Shown here in pieces: positions 48,081-58,406 of a DNA stretch of 64,000 nucleotides (within the stretch, counting starts at the first letter, position 1; every line of letters starts with the position of its first letter). Source of the DNA: JAWKTV01 sp041398905 (GTDB lineage Bacteria; Planctomycetota; Planctomycetia; Planctomycetales; Planctomycetaceae); contig JAWKTV010000012.1 in NCBI GenBank assembly GCA_041398905.1, positions 124,001 to 188,000 on the forward strand, given 5' to 3'. Made by a program: the position numbers and the translations under genes. Under the pieces are notes generated by a model that was not told where the DNA came from, searched no databases, and saw nothing but the letters and a program-made list of their open reading frames with translations.

Positions 48081-49522
48081 ACGTCGTCCCTGGACAGCCT
48101 GTTTTGCCGGCTGTGGAGCGACAGACCCCAGCCCCGCCATTTGAGCCCGGGTCATTTCGTGATCGGTCGGGTCGGGTCGTCGTGCAAGGCGACCGCGTGT
48201 TTCGATGCCTGAACCGTTCGGGCTGGGACGACTGGCGCCACGTCTCGGAGGCAGGCTTCCTGCGACAGGCGATCGCGGATCGTAAGGTCGTGCGGACTTG
48301 GGAGTCCGCGCCGCCCGCTGGGCGGTCGGTCGATACCCAGTGGGCAGGCTGGCTGGAGCACGAACGAATCCCGTTCATCTCCTATCCGTACGAATGGTCG
48401 TTCGGGATGCTGCAGCAGGCGGCATTGCTGCAACTGGACCTGATGCAGTCCGCGTTGGCGGAGGAGTGCATTCTCAAGGATGCCAGCCCGTTCAACGTGC
48501 AGTTCCGGGGAGTGGAGCCGGTGTTCATTGACACCGCATCATTTGAGCCGCACGACGGCGGCCCGTGGGCTGGCTATCGACAGTTCTGCCAATGTTACTT
48601 GTACCCGCTGATGCTGCAGGGGTGGCGGGGAGTTGACTTTCAGCCATTGCTGCGGGGTCGGATGGCGGGCATCTCGCCGGAGGACTGCTGGCGATTGCTC
48701 GGGGCGCGCGGCCTGCTTCATCGCGGCGTGCTCTCGCACGTTTATCTGCACTCCAAGCTATCGTCCGGTGTGCGTGAGTCGTCGCGGAATATCCCGGCCT
48801 CGCTAAAGGAGAGCGGGTTCCAGAAGTCGCTGGTCGAGGCGAACGTCGCCAAACTCCGCCGCCTTGTCACTCGACTCCGCTGGCGGCCGCAGCCCTCCCG
48901 CTGGTCCAACTACGATCGGGAGAGTGAACCAGTGAGACAAGATGGAGCCGCCAAGGAGGAGTTTGTGCGTGCCGTGGTCAACGCCCGCTCATGGGGCCAG
49001 GTGTGGGACTTCGGCTGCAATCTGGGCCGCTACTCGCGCATCGCGGCTGACCGGGCCAAGCAGGTGCTGGCGTTCGATAACGATCACGTGACGATCGAGC
49101 GGCTTTATCAGGACTTGCGGGCGGAGGGTCGGACAAACGTCCTGCCGCTCGTGTTCAATCTTGCCGATCCGTCACCGGGGCTGGGCTGGCGCGGCACGGA
49201 ACGCAGCGACCTCACCCGCCGTGGCCGCCCCGACCTGACGATCTGCCTCGCGCTGATTCATCATCTCGTACTGCGGGAGAACCTGCTGCTGAGTGACGTG
49301 GTCGACTGGCTGGCGGACCTGGGGGGGACATTGATCATCGAGTTCGTCGACAAGGCCGATCCTCAGGCGCGGTCACTGCTTTCAAATCGGGTCGACCAGT
49401 ACGACGACTATTCACCAGCAGCGCTTCAGGACGCGCTGTCACGACGCTATCAGATCCGTGAATCCCGGCCGCTCCCCTCCGGCACGCGGACACTTTTCCT
49501 CGCGACGCCTCTTGCGGAGTGA
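48077..49522 (+). CDS. class I SAM-dependent methyltransferase with N-terminal kinase-like region (NoeA-like)
   Basis: About 481 residues. The N-terminal 300 show GRVVVQGDRVFRCLNRSGWD, HERIPFISYPYEWSFGMLQQ, LKDASPFNVQFRGVEPVFID and AGYRQFCQCYLYPLML. The blocks LKDASPFN (HxDxxxxN-like) and PVFID resemble the catalytic and metal loops of aminoglycoside-kinase/CHK-like folds, my inference. The C-terminal part is a Rossmann methyltransferase with motif I QVWDFGCNLGRYS near residue 308. Similar proteins have been annotated as NoeA-type nodulation methyltransferases. The TTG at 48077 was taken as start since it overlaps the peptide stop (TTGA) and no ATG lies before the conserved region. Its stop is 7 bases before the next gene. 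Confidence 0.78.
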   Translation: MNVVPGQPVLPAVERQTPAPPFEPGSFRDRSGRVVVQGDRVFRCLNRSGWDDWRHVSEAGFLRQAIADRKVVRTWESAPPAGRSVDTQWAGWLEHERIPFISYPYEWSFGMLQQAALLQLDLMQSALAEECILKDASPFNVQFRGVEPVFIDTASFEPHDGGPWAGYRQFCQCYLYPLMLQGWRGVDFQPLLRGRMAGISPEDCWRLLGARGLLHRGVLSHVYLHSKLSSGVRESSRNIPASLKESGFQKSLVEANVAKLRRLVTRLRWRPQPSRWSNYDRESEPVRQDGAAKEEFVRAVVNARSWGQVWDFGCNLGRYSRIAADRAKQVLAFDNDHVTIERLYQDLRAEGRTNVLPLVFNLADPSPGLGWRGTERSDLTRRGRPDLTICLALIHHLVLRENLLLSDVVDWLADLGGTLIIEFVDKADPQARSLLSNRVDQYDDYSPAALQDALSRRYQIRESRPLPSGTRTLFLATPLAE

Positions 49523-49529
49523 AGCCCCG

Positions 49530-51788
49530 GTGGCATCACATTCTTCCAGCGACATCTCAGAATCGCCACTCGGGGGAGAATCGTCGACCGCTGTCGACAC
49601 GAACCTGGCGGCGGTGCGGTCGCTCCATTGGGGGTGGGATGCGCTGCACCTCTTCTCGCTGTCGGCGTTGACGATTACCCAGCCGCTCTTGGATCGCTTG
49701 CAGCGGCATCCCGGTTATCTCGCGCAGGAGGGTCTGGGGTTGGTCGATCTCGTCTGGGTCGTGGCGCTGCTGCTGTGCGGCCCCCCCGCAGTGCTGCTGG
49801 CCGTTGAATCGCTCGCCCGGATCGGAGGACGATCGGCACGGGCGATGGCGCATCAACTGTGCATCGCCGCGCTGCTGACATGGCTGCTGGTGTCGATGCT
49901 CAAGGAACCACTCGATCCGTTACGGCAGCATGGGTTTCCGTCGGGCTTATTAACGGTGTCCCTGTCCGTCGCCATCACCTGGTGTCTGATGCGGAGTTAT
50001 CGCCGCGGTGGCTGGGTGGCATCGCTGCTGAGCCTTTCGGCGATCGGGGTGGTCGTGTTCCCGGCGATGTTTTTCCACAGCCCGCGAATCTCGGCCATCT
50101 GCTTTCCGGAGCCACCCGCGCAGCAGCCCGCCCAGGCCGGACGACCAACCCCCATCGTGATGGTGGTGTTCGATGGACTGTGCTCGACAGCGCTGCTGGA
50201 CGAGTCGCGGATGATCGATGCGGTTCGTTACCCGAGCTTTGCGGAGCTGGCGAGTCGCAGCCACTGGTACCGTAACACGACGACGGTGCATTACCGGACC
50301 GACCGGGCGTTGCCATCGATCCTGACGGGCCAGTTCCCCCGCGCCAGCGTGGCGCCGTTCATTTCAGAATACCCGACGAATCTGTTTCAGTTGCTCCGCG
50401 ACTCAGGTCAGTACGAAATGACGGTGTTCGAGCCGTTCACCCGGCTGTGTCCGCCGTCATTGCGCGCGGTGCCAATCCCGCGGAGCACCTTCGAGCGCGT
50501 CTCTCGCGTACTGTCGACGATGACGGACGTTCATCTGTCGACGTCGCTGCCTCACGACCTGGGACTGCCGTTGCCGGGGATTCCCCGGCCCTGGCTCCGT
50601 ATGCCCGATACCGACGCTGGTTTCGGCAATGTCGTGGTCGGATCCATCAACTACGGCTGGGACGCTGAGCGACATGGCCAGGTGGCCCACTTCCTCAAGA
50701 CGCTGCGCCGGGCTGATCGCCCCAGCCTGCGATTTTTGCATCTCGTGTTGCCACATTACCCGTGGATCTACCTGCCCTCGGGAAATCGGTATGCGGAGTC
50801 AAGCCCGTTCACCGACTTTCCGCTCGGAACGCGAGGAGTCGTCGGCGAGGAATGGGGTCCGGATGAATTGGCCACGACGGTGGCGTGGCAGCGTCACCTG
50901 TTGCAGTTGCAGTACTGCGACCGTGTCGTTGGCGACATCATGCACCGCCTCGACGCGGAGGGACTCTGGGACGAGTCACTGGTGATTGTGACGGCGGATC
51001 ATGGTGTCGCTTTCAAGGCGGGGAAGTCGCGACGCGATCCGACGCCGCAGACGCTGCCATCGATCATGCCGGTGCCGCTGTTCATCAAACTGCCCGGACA
51101 GACTCGGCCGGAGCTGAGTGACCGGAACGTCGAGATCATCGACATCCTGCCGACGATCGCCGATGTCGTCGACCTGACACTCCCGCACGCGACCGACGGG
51201 GCATCGCTGCTGGACCCGCGGGAGGCACCGCGGCCACGGAAGACCTTGCTGATGCCACAAGGTGAGATCGCGGTGAACCCTGACTTCGGCGAACGCTGGA
51301 GCTATCTGGATGAGATGATTCGGCAATTCGGGACCGGCGCACAGTCTGACCGGCTCCTCGAATCCCCCTTGCACCCGGAATGGGTTGGGAAGCCCATTAC
51401 GGACTTCGCGACCGATGCGACAGGGCGTTTGCAGATCGAATTGAGCTTTGGCGGGTCCGAGGCGTCCACGGGCGAGACGGCTGTCATTCCCTGCTACTTC
51501 CAAGGTCGCGTGCTCAATCCCGATCGCATCAAGCTGCCGGTCACGCTCGCAGTGTGTGTGAATGGCGTTGTCGCGGGCGTCACACGAACGCTGAATGACG
51601 ACCTGTTTCTCGCCGACTGGTGCGTGCTGACCGACGAGTCGTTGTTCCATCTCGGAACGAACGACGTGCAGGTGTTTGAAGTGATCGAGTCGGGCCAGGA
51701 TGTCGAGTTCCGCCGCTGCCTCGTGACAGGCATGCGGACGATGCAGCAGCGTGTTCCCTCAGCGAACGCCGAGGACGCGATCGACTGA
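49530..51788 (+). CDS. membrane-anchored sulfatase-fold hydrolase/transferase
   Basis: The GTG start is 7 bases after the methyltransferase stop. The 752-residue protein has four TM segments (about residues 72-95, 108-124, 133-150 and 160-182) and a periplasmic alkaline-phosphatase/sulfatase-fold domain from about 207. Visible motifs are PIVMVVFDGLCSTALL, RYPSFAELASRSHWYRNTTT, RALPSILTG, HLVLPHYPWIYLPSG and the metal site VIVTADHGVAF. The Cys/Ser-x-Pro-x-Arg sulfatase nucleophile motif is absent, so classical sulfatase activity is unlikely; the fold is shared with phosphoglycerol and phosphoethanolamine transferases. The last 150 residues are a beta-rich extra domain. Together with the two upstream genes it forms one operon, probably for cell-surface glycan or lipid modification. 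Confidence 0.82.
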   Translation: MASHSSSDISESPLGGESSTAVDTNLAAVRSLHWGWDALHLFSLSALTITQPLLDRLQRHPGYLAQEGLGLVDLVWVVALLLCGPPAVLLAVESLARIGGRSARAMAHQLCIAALLTWLLVSMLKEPLDPLRQHGFPSGLLTVSLSVAITWCLMRSYRRGGWVASLLSLSAIGVVVFPAMFFHSPRISAICFPEPPAQQPAQAGRPTPIVMVVFDGLCSTALLDESRMIDAVRYPSFAELASRSHWYRNTTTVHYRTDRALPSILTGQFPRASVAPFISEYPTNLFQLLRDSGQYEMTVFEPFTRLCPPSLRAVPIPRSTFERVSRVLSTMTDVHLSTSLPHDLGLPLPGIPRPWLRMPDTDAGFGNVVVGSINYGWDAERHGQVAHFLKTLRRADRPSLRFLHLVLPHYPWIYLPSGNRYAESSPFTDFPLGTRGVVGEEWGPDELATTVAWQRHLLQLQYCDRVVGDIMHRLDAEGLWDESLVIVTADHGVAFKAGKSRRDPTPQTLPSIMPVPLFIKLPGQTRPELSDRNVEIIDILPTIADVVDLTLPHATDGASLLDPREAPRPRKTLLMPQGEIAVNPDFGERWSYLDEMIRQFGTGAQSDRLLESPLHPEWVGKPITDFATDATGRLQIELSFGGSEASTGETAVIPCYFQGRVLNPDRIKLPVTLAVCVNGVVAGVTRTLNDDLFLADWCVLTDESLFHLGTNDVQVFEVIESGQDVEFRRCLVTGMRTMQQRVPSANAEDAID

Positions 51789-51828
51789 CTCGACGACGTC
51801 ATCGCCAGGCTGAGAATTCGCGAGTCTG

Positions 51829-53252
51829 TCAGTCGGCGAGTTCGTCAGTCGGCAGGCCGGCGATTACGGGCGCGGTCGCGGCCCTCCCGGCTCCGCCCGC
51901 GGGGAGTTCCTCCGCGTTCGTCGTCGGCAAAAACTCCAGCAATTGTCGCTTCACATCAGCGTAGGCCGGGTCAGCGGCGATGTTGGTCCACTCATAGGGA
52001 TCGGACCGATGGTCGTACAGCTCTTCACCGCCGTCGGCATAGCGGATGAAGCGGAACTGCTCACTGCGAAGGCTATGGTTGTCGCGGTGGAAGGTCGTCA
52101 GCGCGGGACGGTTCCACTCCGCGGCGGGGTCCACCAGCAACGGTCGCAGGCTGGAACCTTCAACATGACTGGGCAACTCGATGTCGCACAGATCGCACAA
52201 GGTCGGGTAGATCGTCATGTAGTCGACCGGCCGAGCTGAGACGCCGGTCGTCGAAACACCGGGCACTTTCCAGACGTAGACGCTGCGGGTCGCTTCTTCC
52301 CAACGGGCGAACTTTCGCCAATGCTGCTTCTCCCCCAAATGCCAGCCGTGATCACCCCAGAGCACGACGATGGTGTTCTTGGCATGGGGAGAGCGCTCCA
52401 GCGCGTCGAGCAGTCGGCCGACCTGACCATCGCAAAACGAAATCGTGGCGAGGTAGGCCTGCACCGCCTCCTGCCAGCGGCCCGATTCCAGCATCTTCGC
52501 GTGGTCACCATCCGCCTTGGCCATTTTAAGACCGCCGGCGGGAACGTCATCGAGGTCGCCGTCCCGGTGCGGCGGCAACTCGATCGAATCGAGCGGGAAC
52601 TGGTCGAAATACTGTTTGGGCACGCTCCACGGCATATGTGGCTTGACGAGGCCGATCGCCAGAAAGAACGGCTGATCATGCTCCTGATTCAGTTTCTCGA
52701 TGCCGTAGCTGACGACCTTGTAGTCGGGCATCTCTTCATCGGAACTCGCCAGCGGAGAGAACGTGATTCCGCCGACGCCCCGATCGACCGCGGACGGGTG
52801 CTGACGCAGGTTGCCGCCTCCACCGCCGGTGAAGTACTCCGTCCATTCCGGTTCGCGATGCGCGCTGCCGTGATAGATTTTCCCGGCTCCATAGACGTTG
52901 TAGCCGGCCTTGAGGAACTGCGTGGTGAGCGTGTGCGTGGTGGGAACGACGGGCCGCCAGTCCTGCCCATTGTCGTAGCAGCCGGTGGTGCTCGGCCGCA
53001 TGCCGGACATCAGCGCGATGCGCGAGGGATTGCAGGCCGGCGCAGCGCAGTTGGCGTTGGCGAAGGTCACCCCTTGCGCGGCGAGCCGATCGATGTTGGG
53101 CGTCCGCGTCTGCGGGTTCCGCCCCAGATGTCCGACCCAGTGGTTCAGGTCGTCGATGGCGATGAACAGCACGTTCGGACGCTGGGCCGCCCCGGCCCGA
53201 GGCTGACAAGACAAGTGACAACAACAGCCAGCAACGCGAATGCGCGACGCAT
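51829..53252 (-). CDS. secreted iduronate-2-sulfatase-like sulfatase (frameshift in signal peptide)
   Basis: The body contains RPNVLFIAIDDLNHWVGHLG, the formylglycine motif CNPSR in APACNPSRIALMSG, GYNVYGAGKIYHGSAH, KPHMPWSVPKQY and VVLWGDHGWHLGEKQHW, which match iduronate-2-sulfatase-type enzymes of family S1. A signal peptide, MRRAFALLAVVVTCLVS, starts at 53252 but in another frame; one base change near 53205 connects them, giving about 474 residues. Such enzymes need a formylglycine-generating enzyme and remove sulfate from polysaccharides; large sulfatase sets are typical of marine-type planctomycetes. The gene is convergent with the membrane sulfatase-fold gene (40-base gap) but is a distinct type. 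Confidence 0.88.
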
Positions 53253-53400
53253 GAGTGAGCTTCCCGCGGGGAATCGACTTGACCCGGACTCACGCAGCTT
53301 AGCGCAGTGCCGTCGGCTTCGCCAACAGGTTCGAAGCGTCGCCGCGGCGGAGCGTGGTGAACACAGGTCGCTCGATCGTCAGATGCGGCCCGCCTCGTCG

Positions 53401-54365
53401 CTACTTCTTGCGGCGGAAGAGCGACCAGCCGCCCGAGTCGGAGTTGCTGGCGTTCAAGTCGCTCGCCGATGACTTATCCGCTGCGGTCGCCCCCAGTCGG
53501 CGAATTTCCTTTTCGAGGCGGGTACGAACCTTCTGCAGTTCGACCTGCTCGCGCGAGATGCGGGCACGCTCCAGCGAGAGTGACAGCTCCTCTTTCTGGA
53601 TCTCCACGTGCAACCGCTGCTCAAGTCGTTGCAGTCGAACGGTCACGTCCTCCGGCGACTTGGCCAGGGCGTCCCAATCGAGCCGGGTAAGCGGGCGACG
53701 GGTACGGAACTCACGAATCAGGTAGGAGATGTACTCATCCCGCGCCAGAATTGAGGCGTGCAACAGAGCCGGGTTGGCCTCCGACTCGTCCACACCGGGA
53801 GGAGCCTCAATCAGCTCGAACTCTGCTTCGACGGGGGGCAGCGACTCGGCTGCTTGCGCGACGGCTGTCTCGGCCGTCGGGCTGGATGCCGGGACCGGTG
53901 GATCGGCGGGATCGCTGACGGCCGCGTAGGAGTCGCCGTAGGAAGCCGTCGATTGATAGCCGCCCCCGCTGCCCGATCCTCCCCCTGCCCCAACACCGAA
54001 TCGCGAAGCAGGTCGATCAGCTTCTCCATCCGCAGATCAAGCCGCTTGACGATCGCGGCACCATCAATCTCCTCCCAGTCCGCGAGGTGCGTCTCCATTC
54101 GTTCGAACATCTGCGAGTGCTTGCGGAGCACATCGCTCCCCATCCCGCCGCCATCCATCGTGCCGGCAAGCTGCCCCCGTTCCGCACCTGAGCGACGCAG
54201 TCGATCAGGTTGTTCGGAAGTCTTCTCCAGACGCTCGGTCAACGCCTCGACAATCTTCTCCCGATGCTGCAACTCCGCGATCAGCTCGGCGATCTGCTCC
54301 GCGGGCGTCAGCGCATCCCAATCGGCATCGGCGTTCGTCGCCGGATTCGCACCAGAAGAGACCAT
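53401..54365 (-). CDS. coiled-coil hypothetical protein (one frameshift)
   Basis: Two frames join near 53985, giving about 320 residues. The N-terminal part (MVSSGANPATNADADWDALT) is followed by a coiled coil, IAELIAELQHREKIVEALTE, and a helical block with FERMETHLADWEEIDG and RLDLRMEKLIDLLR. After a Gly/Pro/Ala-rich linker the C-terminal part has SILARDEYISYLIREFRTRR, a second coiled coil (VTVRLQRLEQRLHVEIQKEE) and the end GGWSLFRRKK. The two WDAL units in both halves (ADWDALT and LDWDALA) suggest an internal repeat. No signal peptide or family recognised. Cytosolic structural or adaptor role is a guess. Confidence 0.6.
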
Positions 54366-54553
54366 GTTGAGCAACTCAGTTCGTGGGGAAACGATGGCCG
54401 GGTGTCCCACCCGTGTCAGACGACAGGCTGGCCCCATCGAGAGGCGGCGCCCAATGACTCTGCGGCAAAACTAGCTCACGACTTGGCGGGTGCGGCGTTC
54501 GTCGCACTGGCCGTGCCGCATGTCGAGAGTTTTTCCCCAAGCCGATTCCGGTC

Positions 54554-54865
54554 GTGACGATCCGTCACGTTCTACAGCTGCGCGAGCAACTGGACTCCCG
54601 GAGCGACATCGCCCCTCCAACAGCCTCGGCGGCGGGCCGGGCGACAGCCTTGGCCGGGGGGCACTCGGTGCCCATCTCATTCGCGGCGGATGGAGTGATC
54701 GTGTCAGTTCTGACGACGGACGATCGGCGGACAGTCTTTGTGTGGGACATCGTTCAGAGCGGTGATCCAACCGGGCAGGCACTTCTCAAACTCCTTCGGC
54801 TTGATCCGCGCCAGGATATGGTTAAAGCGATCATGCGAGGGGATGCCGCTGGCCCTGGCTGGTGA
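54554..54865 (+). CDS. small hypothetical protein, 103 aa
   Basis: The GTG at 54554 opens MTIRHVLQLREQLDSRSDIA, followed by an Ala-rich stretch and a strand-like part VSVLTTDDRRTVFVWDIVQS, then LLKLLRLDPRQDMVKA. Composition is protein-like, without signal peptide, Cys or metal motifs. No family is recognised and no clear ribosome-binding site is visible. An antisense ORF covers part of the same bases but looks worse. Confidence 0.35.
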   Translation: MTIRHVLQLREQLDSRSDIAPPTASAAGRATALAGGHSVPISFAADGVIVSVLTTDDRRTVFVWDIVQSGDPTGQALLKLLRLDPRQDMVKAIMRGDAAGPGW

Positions 54866-55214
54866 TGGCATCCCGTATGGCGGACAGGGTCGTGAGGTGA
54901 TCAGCGAGGCCCCGGCGGCACTCACCCGTCGGCGGCGTAGTTCGGTTTGCGCACTGCAGTTGCACTCAAACCGCCAAGCCCGTTTCAGACACCCAGCTCG
55001 TTGAGCCGCGCTGCAACCTTGGTCAACAAGGGTACACAATGGCCTGCCAAGCCTTTGGGCGGCCGCGACTCTGGGGGCGGACGCAGCACTATGGCCCGGT
55101 GAACGGAGGCCCGTTTGACCGCTGGGGACGGGACGACGATACTCCCGCGAGGCTGACGGACTCGCGGTGATTTCCGAGCCTCGATCTCAAACCTTCCTTG
55201 GGCTCCACCGAACC
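54866..55214. other. 349-base interval before the phosphohexomutase gene, no gene seen
   Basis: Open frames are short and do not resemble proteins. The only structure is a weak hairpin with 7-bp arms (CGGTTTG and CAAACCG, near 54943-54975). The promoter of the downstream gene should lie here but could not be assigned. Confidence 0.4.
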
Positions 55215-56820
55215 ATGTTCGACCCCACTCAGTTCAGTCGCAAGGCCGATATTCGCGGCGTCTACCCGAACGAACTCAACGAGGAACTCGCCTTCCTGAC
55301 AGGGCGTTATCTGGTGCGTTACGTGGCGGGCCTGACGGGCGAGTCAGCCCCGACGATCCTGATTGGCCGCGATGGCCGCACGTCGTCGCCGGCGATCTAC
55401 CGTTCGCTGGGAGAAGGCATCGCCGCTGAGGGGGGCGTCCACTGTGCGCCGGGCTGTCGACGACCGACATGATCCAGTGGGGCATCGGCACCCAACTTCA
55501 GGGAACCGTAGCGGGCGCGATGGTCACCGCGTCGCACAATCCGGCACAATACAACGGCATCAAAATGCTGATCCGGAATCCCGAGACGGAAGGGCTGGAC
55601 ATCATCCGGCCGGTCGACCACTTGCGACCGTTCTTTGAGGCCGACGGGGATTCCGCGGCCGCCCCCGAGGCGACGCGCTCCCCTACGCCGAGCAGGGCCG
55701 CTTCTCACTGCATCAGGACTTCACCGATGCCGCGTGCGGCCAGGCTCCGCTACTGGGTCAGGCGCAGGGGAAGATCGTCCTCGATCCCGGCAATGGAGTC
55801 GGCAGCATTTTTCTGCCGCTGCTGAACAAGTCGCTCAAAGCGCGCGACGCCGGCGTCGAGATCCTGTCGATCTTCAGTGATATTGATGGCCGGTTCCCCA
55901 ACCGCCCCTCGAACCCCGGCCTGCCGGGCGCGGTCGAGGAACTGCAGGCCACTGTCGTGCGAACCAACGCGGCCTTCGGGGCCGCGTTCGATGGCGACGC
56001 GGACCGTGTCTTCATGGTCGACGAGCAGGGCGAGTTCGTCCCCGGTTCGGAGGTGCTGGCGGCTTTGGCCGCGAGTGCTCTGAAGAAGGCACAGGAGCCG
56101 GGCCGGGCGGTGGTGTTCGCGGCGGTCGCGTCCTTCGGAGTGATTGACGCCATCCGTGCGGCGGGGGCGTGCCGATCTATTGCCGTGTCGGTCAGGATGC
56201 CGCGAAGGTCGCGCTCATCAAAACCAACGCGGTCTTCGGCGGTGAATCGTCGGCCCACTACAACTTCCCGGACACGTACTGCCTCGATTCGGGGCTGTTC
56301 GCCCTGATGACCTTCTGGAACATCCTGCTCGGAGACGGGCAGGAGCTGCTCGGAGGCTCTGGCGGACTACAAGGCGTGGCCGCACAGCGGCGAGGTCAAC
56401 CTCCGCATCCATTGCGGCGACTGGCGGCAGATGAGCGGGATGGTGATCGACATGCTCAAGCAGCGGTATTCGTCGGACACGGAGAACAGCTACGTCGGCG
56501 AACTCGATGGCATCAGTGTCTACCATCCCCGGTCGCCGGACTTCGCGGGGATCGATGACTTCCTGAAGATCGACGCCGTCAACGACCCGGGGGGCAAGAC
56601 GTACCGCATCGTCGCCGATGGTTATCGACCCGACTGGTGGTTCAACGTCCGCGCGTCCAACAACGAGCCGCTGCTGCGTATCAACTTTGAATGCAGCGAC
56701 CCGTCCCGGCTGCAAAGCGGGGCGAAAGCGGTGATCGACGCCGTCCACGCCTTCTGCACGAAGAATGGGGCACGGGTCGAGATCGACAGTCCGGGCAACC
56801 TGACACTGGAACTGGCGTAA
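55215..56820 (+). CDS. phosphomannomutase/phosphoglucomutase (four frameshifts)
   Basis: Reading across frames gives about 535 residues. Blocks in order: FSRKADIRGVYPNELNEELA, ILIGRDGRTSSPAIYR, the catalytic-Ser loop VTASHNPAQYNGIKM, the Mg loop AAFDGDADRVFMVDEQG, the sugar loop TNAVFGGESSAHYNFPD and the phosphate-binding RASNNEPLLRINFE. These are all four domains of the alpha-D-phosphohexomutase family, which interconverts hexose 1- and 6-phosphates for glycan and nucleotide-sugar synthesis. Frames change near 55440, 55682, 56170 and 56345. The enzyme could be manB- or pgm-like; substrate specificity cannot be read from this. No partner gene is adjacent, though the mannose isomerase (manA) is present at 14 kb. 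Confidence 0.87.
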
Positions 56821-56931
56821 GAACAGCAAGCAACTCACCGATCGGCGATCCCTCGCACGGTCAAATCGTTCGATCGGGCGCGGCGATCGCAGAGTGCGTG
56901 CGTCGCTGCTTACAAGGGCCCTCCTCCTCCC

Positions 56932-57242
56932 ATGCCTGCCGAACAACTGCGACTGCGTTCGGTGGCGGGGGGAACCGTGCTGGCCGTGAAAGCTCAGCCG
57001 GGAGCGAAGCGAACCGGCATCACCGGGGTGCATGACGGCCAGCTCAAAGTGTCGGTCAGTGCGCCGCCCGAGCAGGGAAAAGCAAATCAGGCGATCGCCG
57101 AGCTGCTGGCCGACGCGGCGGAGGTACGGTCTCGCGAGGTTGCGCTTGGTGACTGGGGCGGCGGCGCTGGAAGAAGGAGTTCCGCATTGATGGAATGGCG
57201 GAGGCGGACGTACGACAGCGGCTCGCGTCGCGGCTCGGTTGA
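56932..57242 (+). CDS. DUF167/YggU-family protein (one frameshift)
   Basis: About 103 residues. VLAVKAQPGAKRTGITGVHD, LKVSVSAPPEQGKANQAIAE and LLADAAEVRSREV are the conserved core of DUF167. The frame then changes near 57150, and KEFRIDGMAEADVRQRLASR ends at 57242 in the shifted frame, matching the usual C-terminal part of the family. The ATG at 56932 gives normal length. These small alpha/beta proteins have no firmly assigned activity. It follows the phosphohexomutase gene by 111 bases and converges with the DUF58 gene. Confidence 0.78.
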
Positions 57243-57277
57243 GGAGCTGACCAGGCAGCGACGGACTCGCGTCTTTC

Positions 57278-58202
57278 TTATCGATTCCGGCCGATGAAGT
57301 ACCGCTCCAGCACGCGCCAGTAAGGCTCGCTGGTGACGGCCCGCACATAGTCGGCCCCCATCGCCTTCGCGCCGGGCTTCCCAGGCGTCCAGGAACTGCC
57401 GCATCCGTTCGCGGTAGGCCTCTCGAACCTCCGGCAGGCTGAGCCTGATCCGCTGTCCCGACTCGCTGTCGACGAACGTGCCATGATCGACGTCGGGCAG
57501 TTCCAGTTCGTCGTTGTGCAGGACGTGAAACAGCACGACTTCGCCCCCTGACCTCAGGCGCGCGGCAAGCGCGGCGGCCACCCGATCGACATCATCGAGC
57601 AGGTCACTGCAGACGACGAGCAGTGAACGACGGGACCGCTGGCGGGCCAGCTCGTCGATCGCCTCGAAGAGCCGGGCCGACTTGCGGGGCCGCATCTGCT
57701 CCATCGACTTGAGGATCGTCGTGAGGTGCCGCATCGTCCCTTCCGGGGGGAGCGGCTTCTTCAGCCCTTCCTGGGCGAATCCAAAGGCGAAGCGATCGTG
57801 CTGCTGCATCACCAGAAAGCCGATGGCCGCCGCCAACCGGCAAGCGTAGTCGTACTTGGAGTCCACCAGGCCGCGTCCCGGGGCGGCTTCCCCCTGGTAC
57901 GCCATCGACGCGGAGGCGTCGACCAGCAGGTGCAGCGTTAGCTCGGACTGGTGCTCGAACAGCTTGATGACCAGTTTGTCGCTGCGTCCGTAGACCTTCC
58001 AGTCGATGGCGGAGATTTCGTCGCCCGGCAGGTACTCGCGATAGTCGCGAAACTCGACCGACTGCCCGCGCTGCCGGGTCTGGTACTGACCGGAGAACCG
58101 TCCTTCGATCACCTTGCGGGGCGTGAGCAGGAACTGCTGCAGCCGCCGCAGGTCACGCAGCGTAAGGTAGCGGTGCTGGAAGCCGGACTGGTGGCTGAGC
58201 AT
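57278..58202 (-). CDS. DUF58 vWA-like protein (one frameshift)
   Basis: The N-terminal part has the DUF58 signature GQYQTRQRGQSVEFRDYREY followed by PGDEISAIDWKVYGR. The vWA-like part has DASASM as MIDAS and ends in LLVVCSDLLDDVDRVAA. The frame changes near 57378 and the C-terminus YVRAVTSEPYWRVLERYF lies in the adjacent frame, giving about 307 residues, normal for DUF58. These proteins usually pair with a MoxR AAA ATPase and membrane vWA proteins in chaperone-like envelope systems; the vWA/GATase-like gene at 9.8-12.2 kb could be a functional partner though not linked. MoxR is not in the window. Start MLSHQSGFQHRYLTL was chosen to fit homologues. Confidence 0.85.
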
Positions 58203-58406
58203 GGACCGTGGCTGTAGGCCGAGTTTCGAGACGCAGCGAACTTCGCTCCGTCGGCAGGTGTGATGTTGTGCCGCGCGGGGGAACACCGTTTACTATAGCA
58301 GCAGACTTAGGCTCCGTCGCCGATGCTCTCGAATGATGCTCGACCGCGGTCCTGATGACCGCCCCACGTTGGCACCCGGTTCCTCCCCTCTACCCCGCTC
58401 TGCAGC

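Noticed and set aside
51782..51860. Short direct repeat GTCAGTCGGC near the convergent sulfatase ends
   Set aside because: Only two copies of about ten bases, at the C-terminal coding end; too little to call a repeat element.
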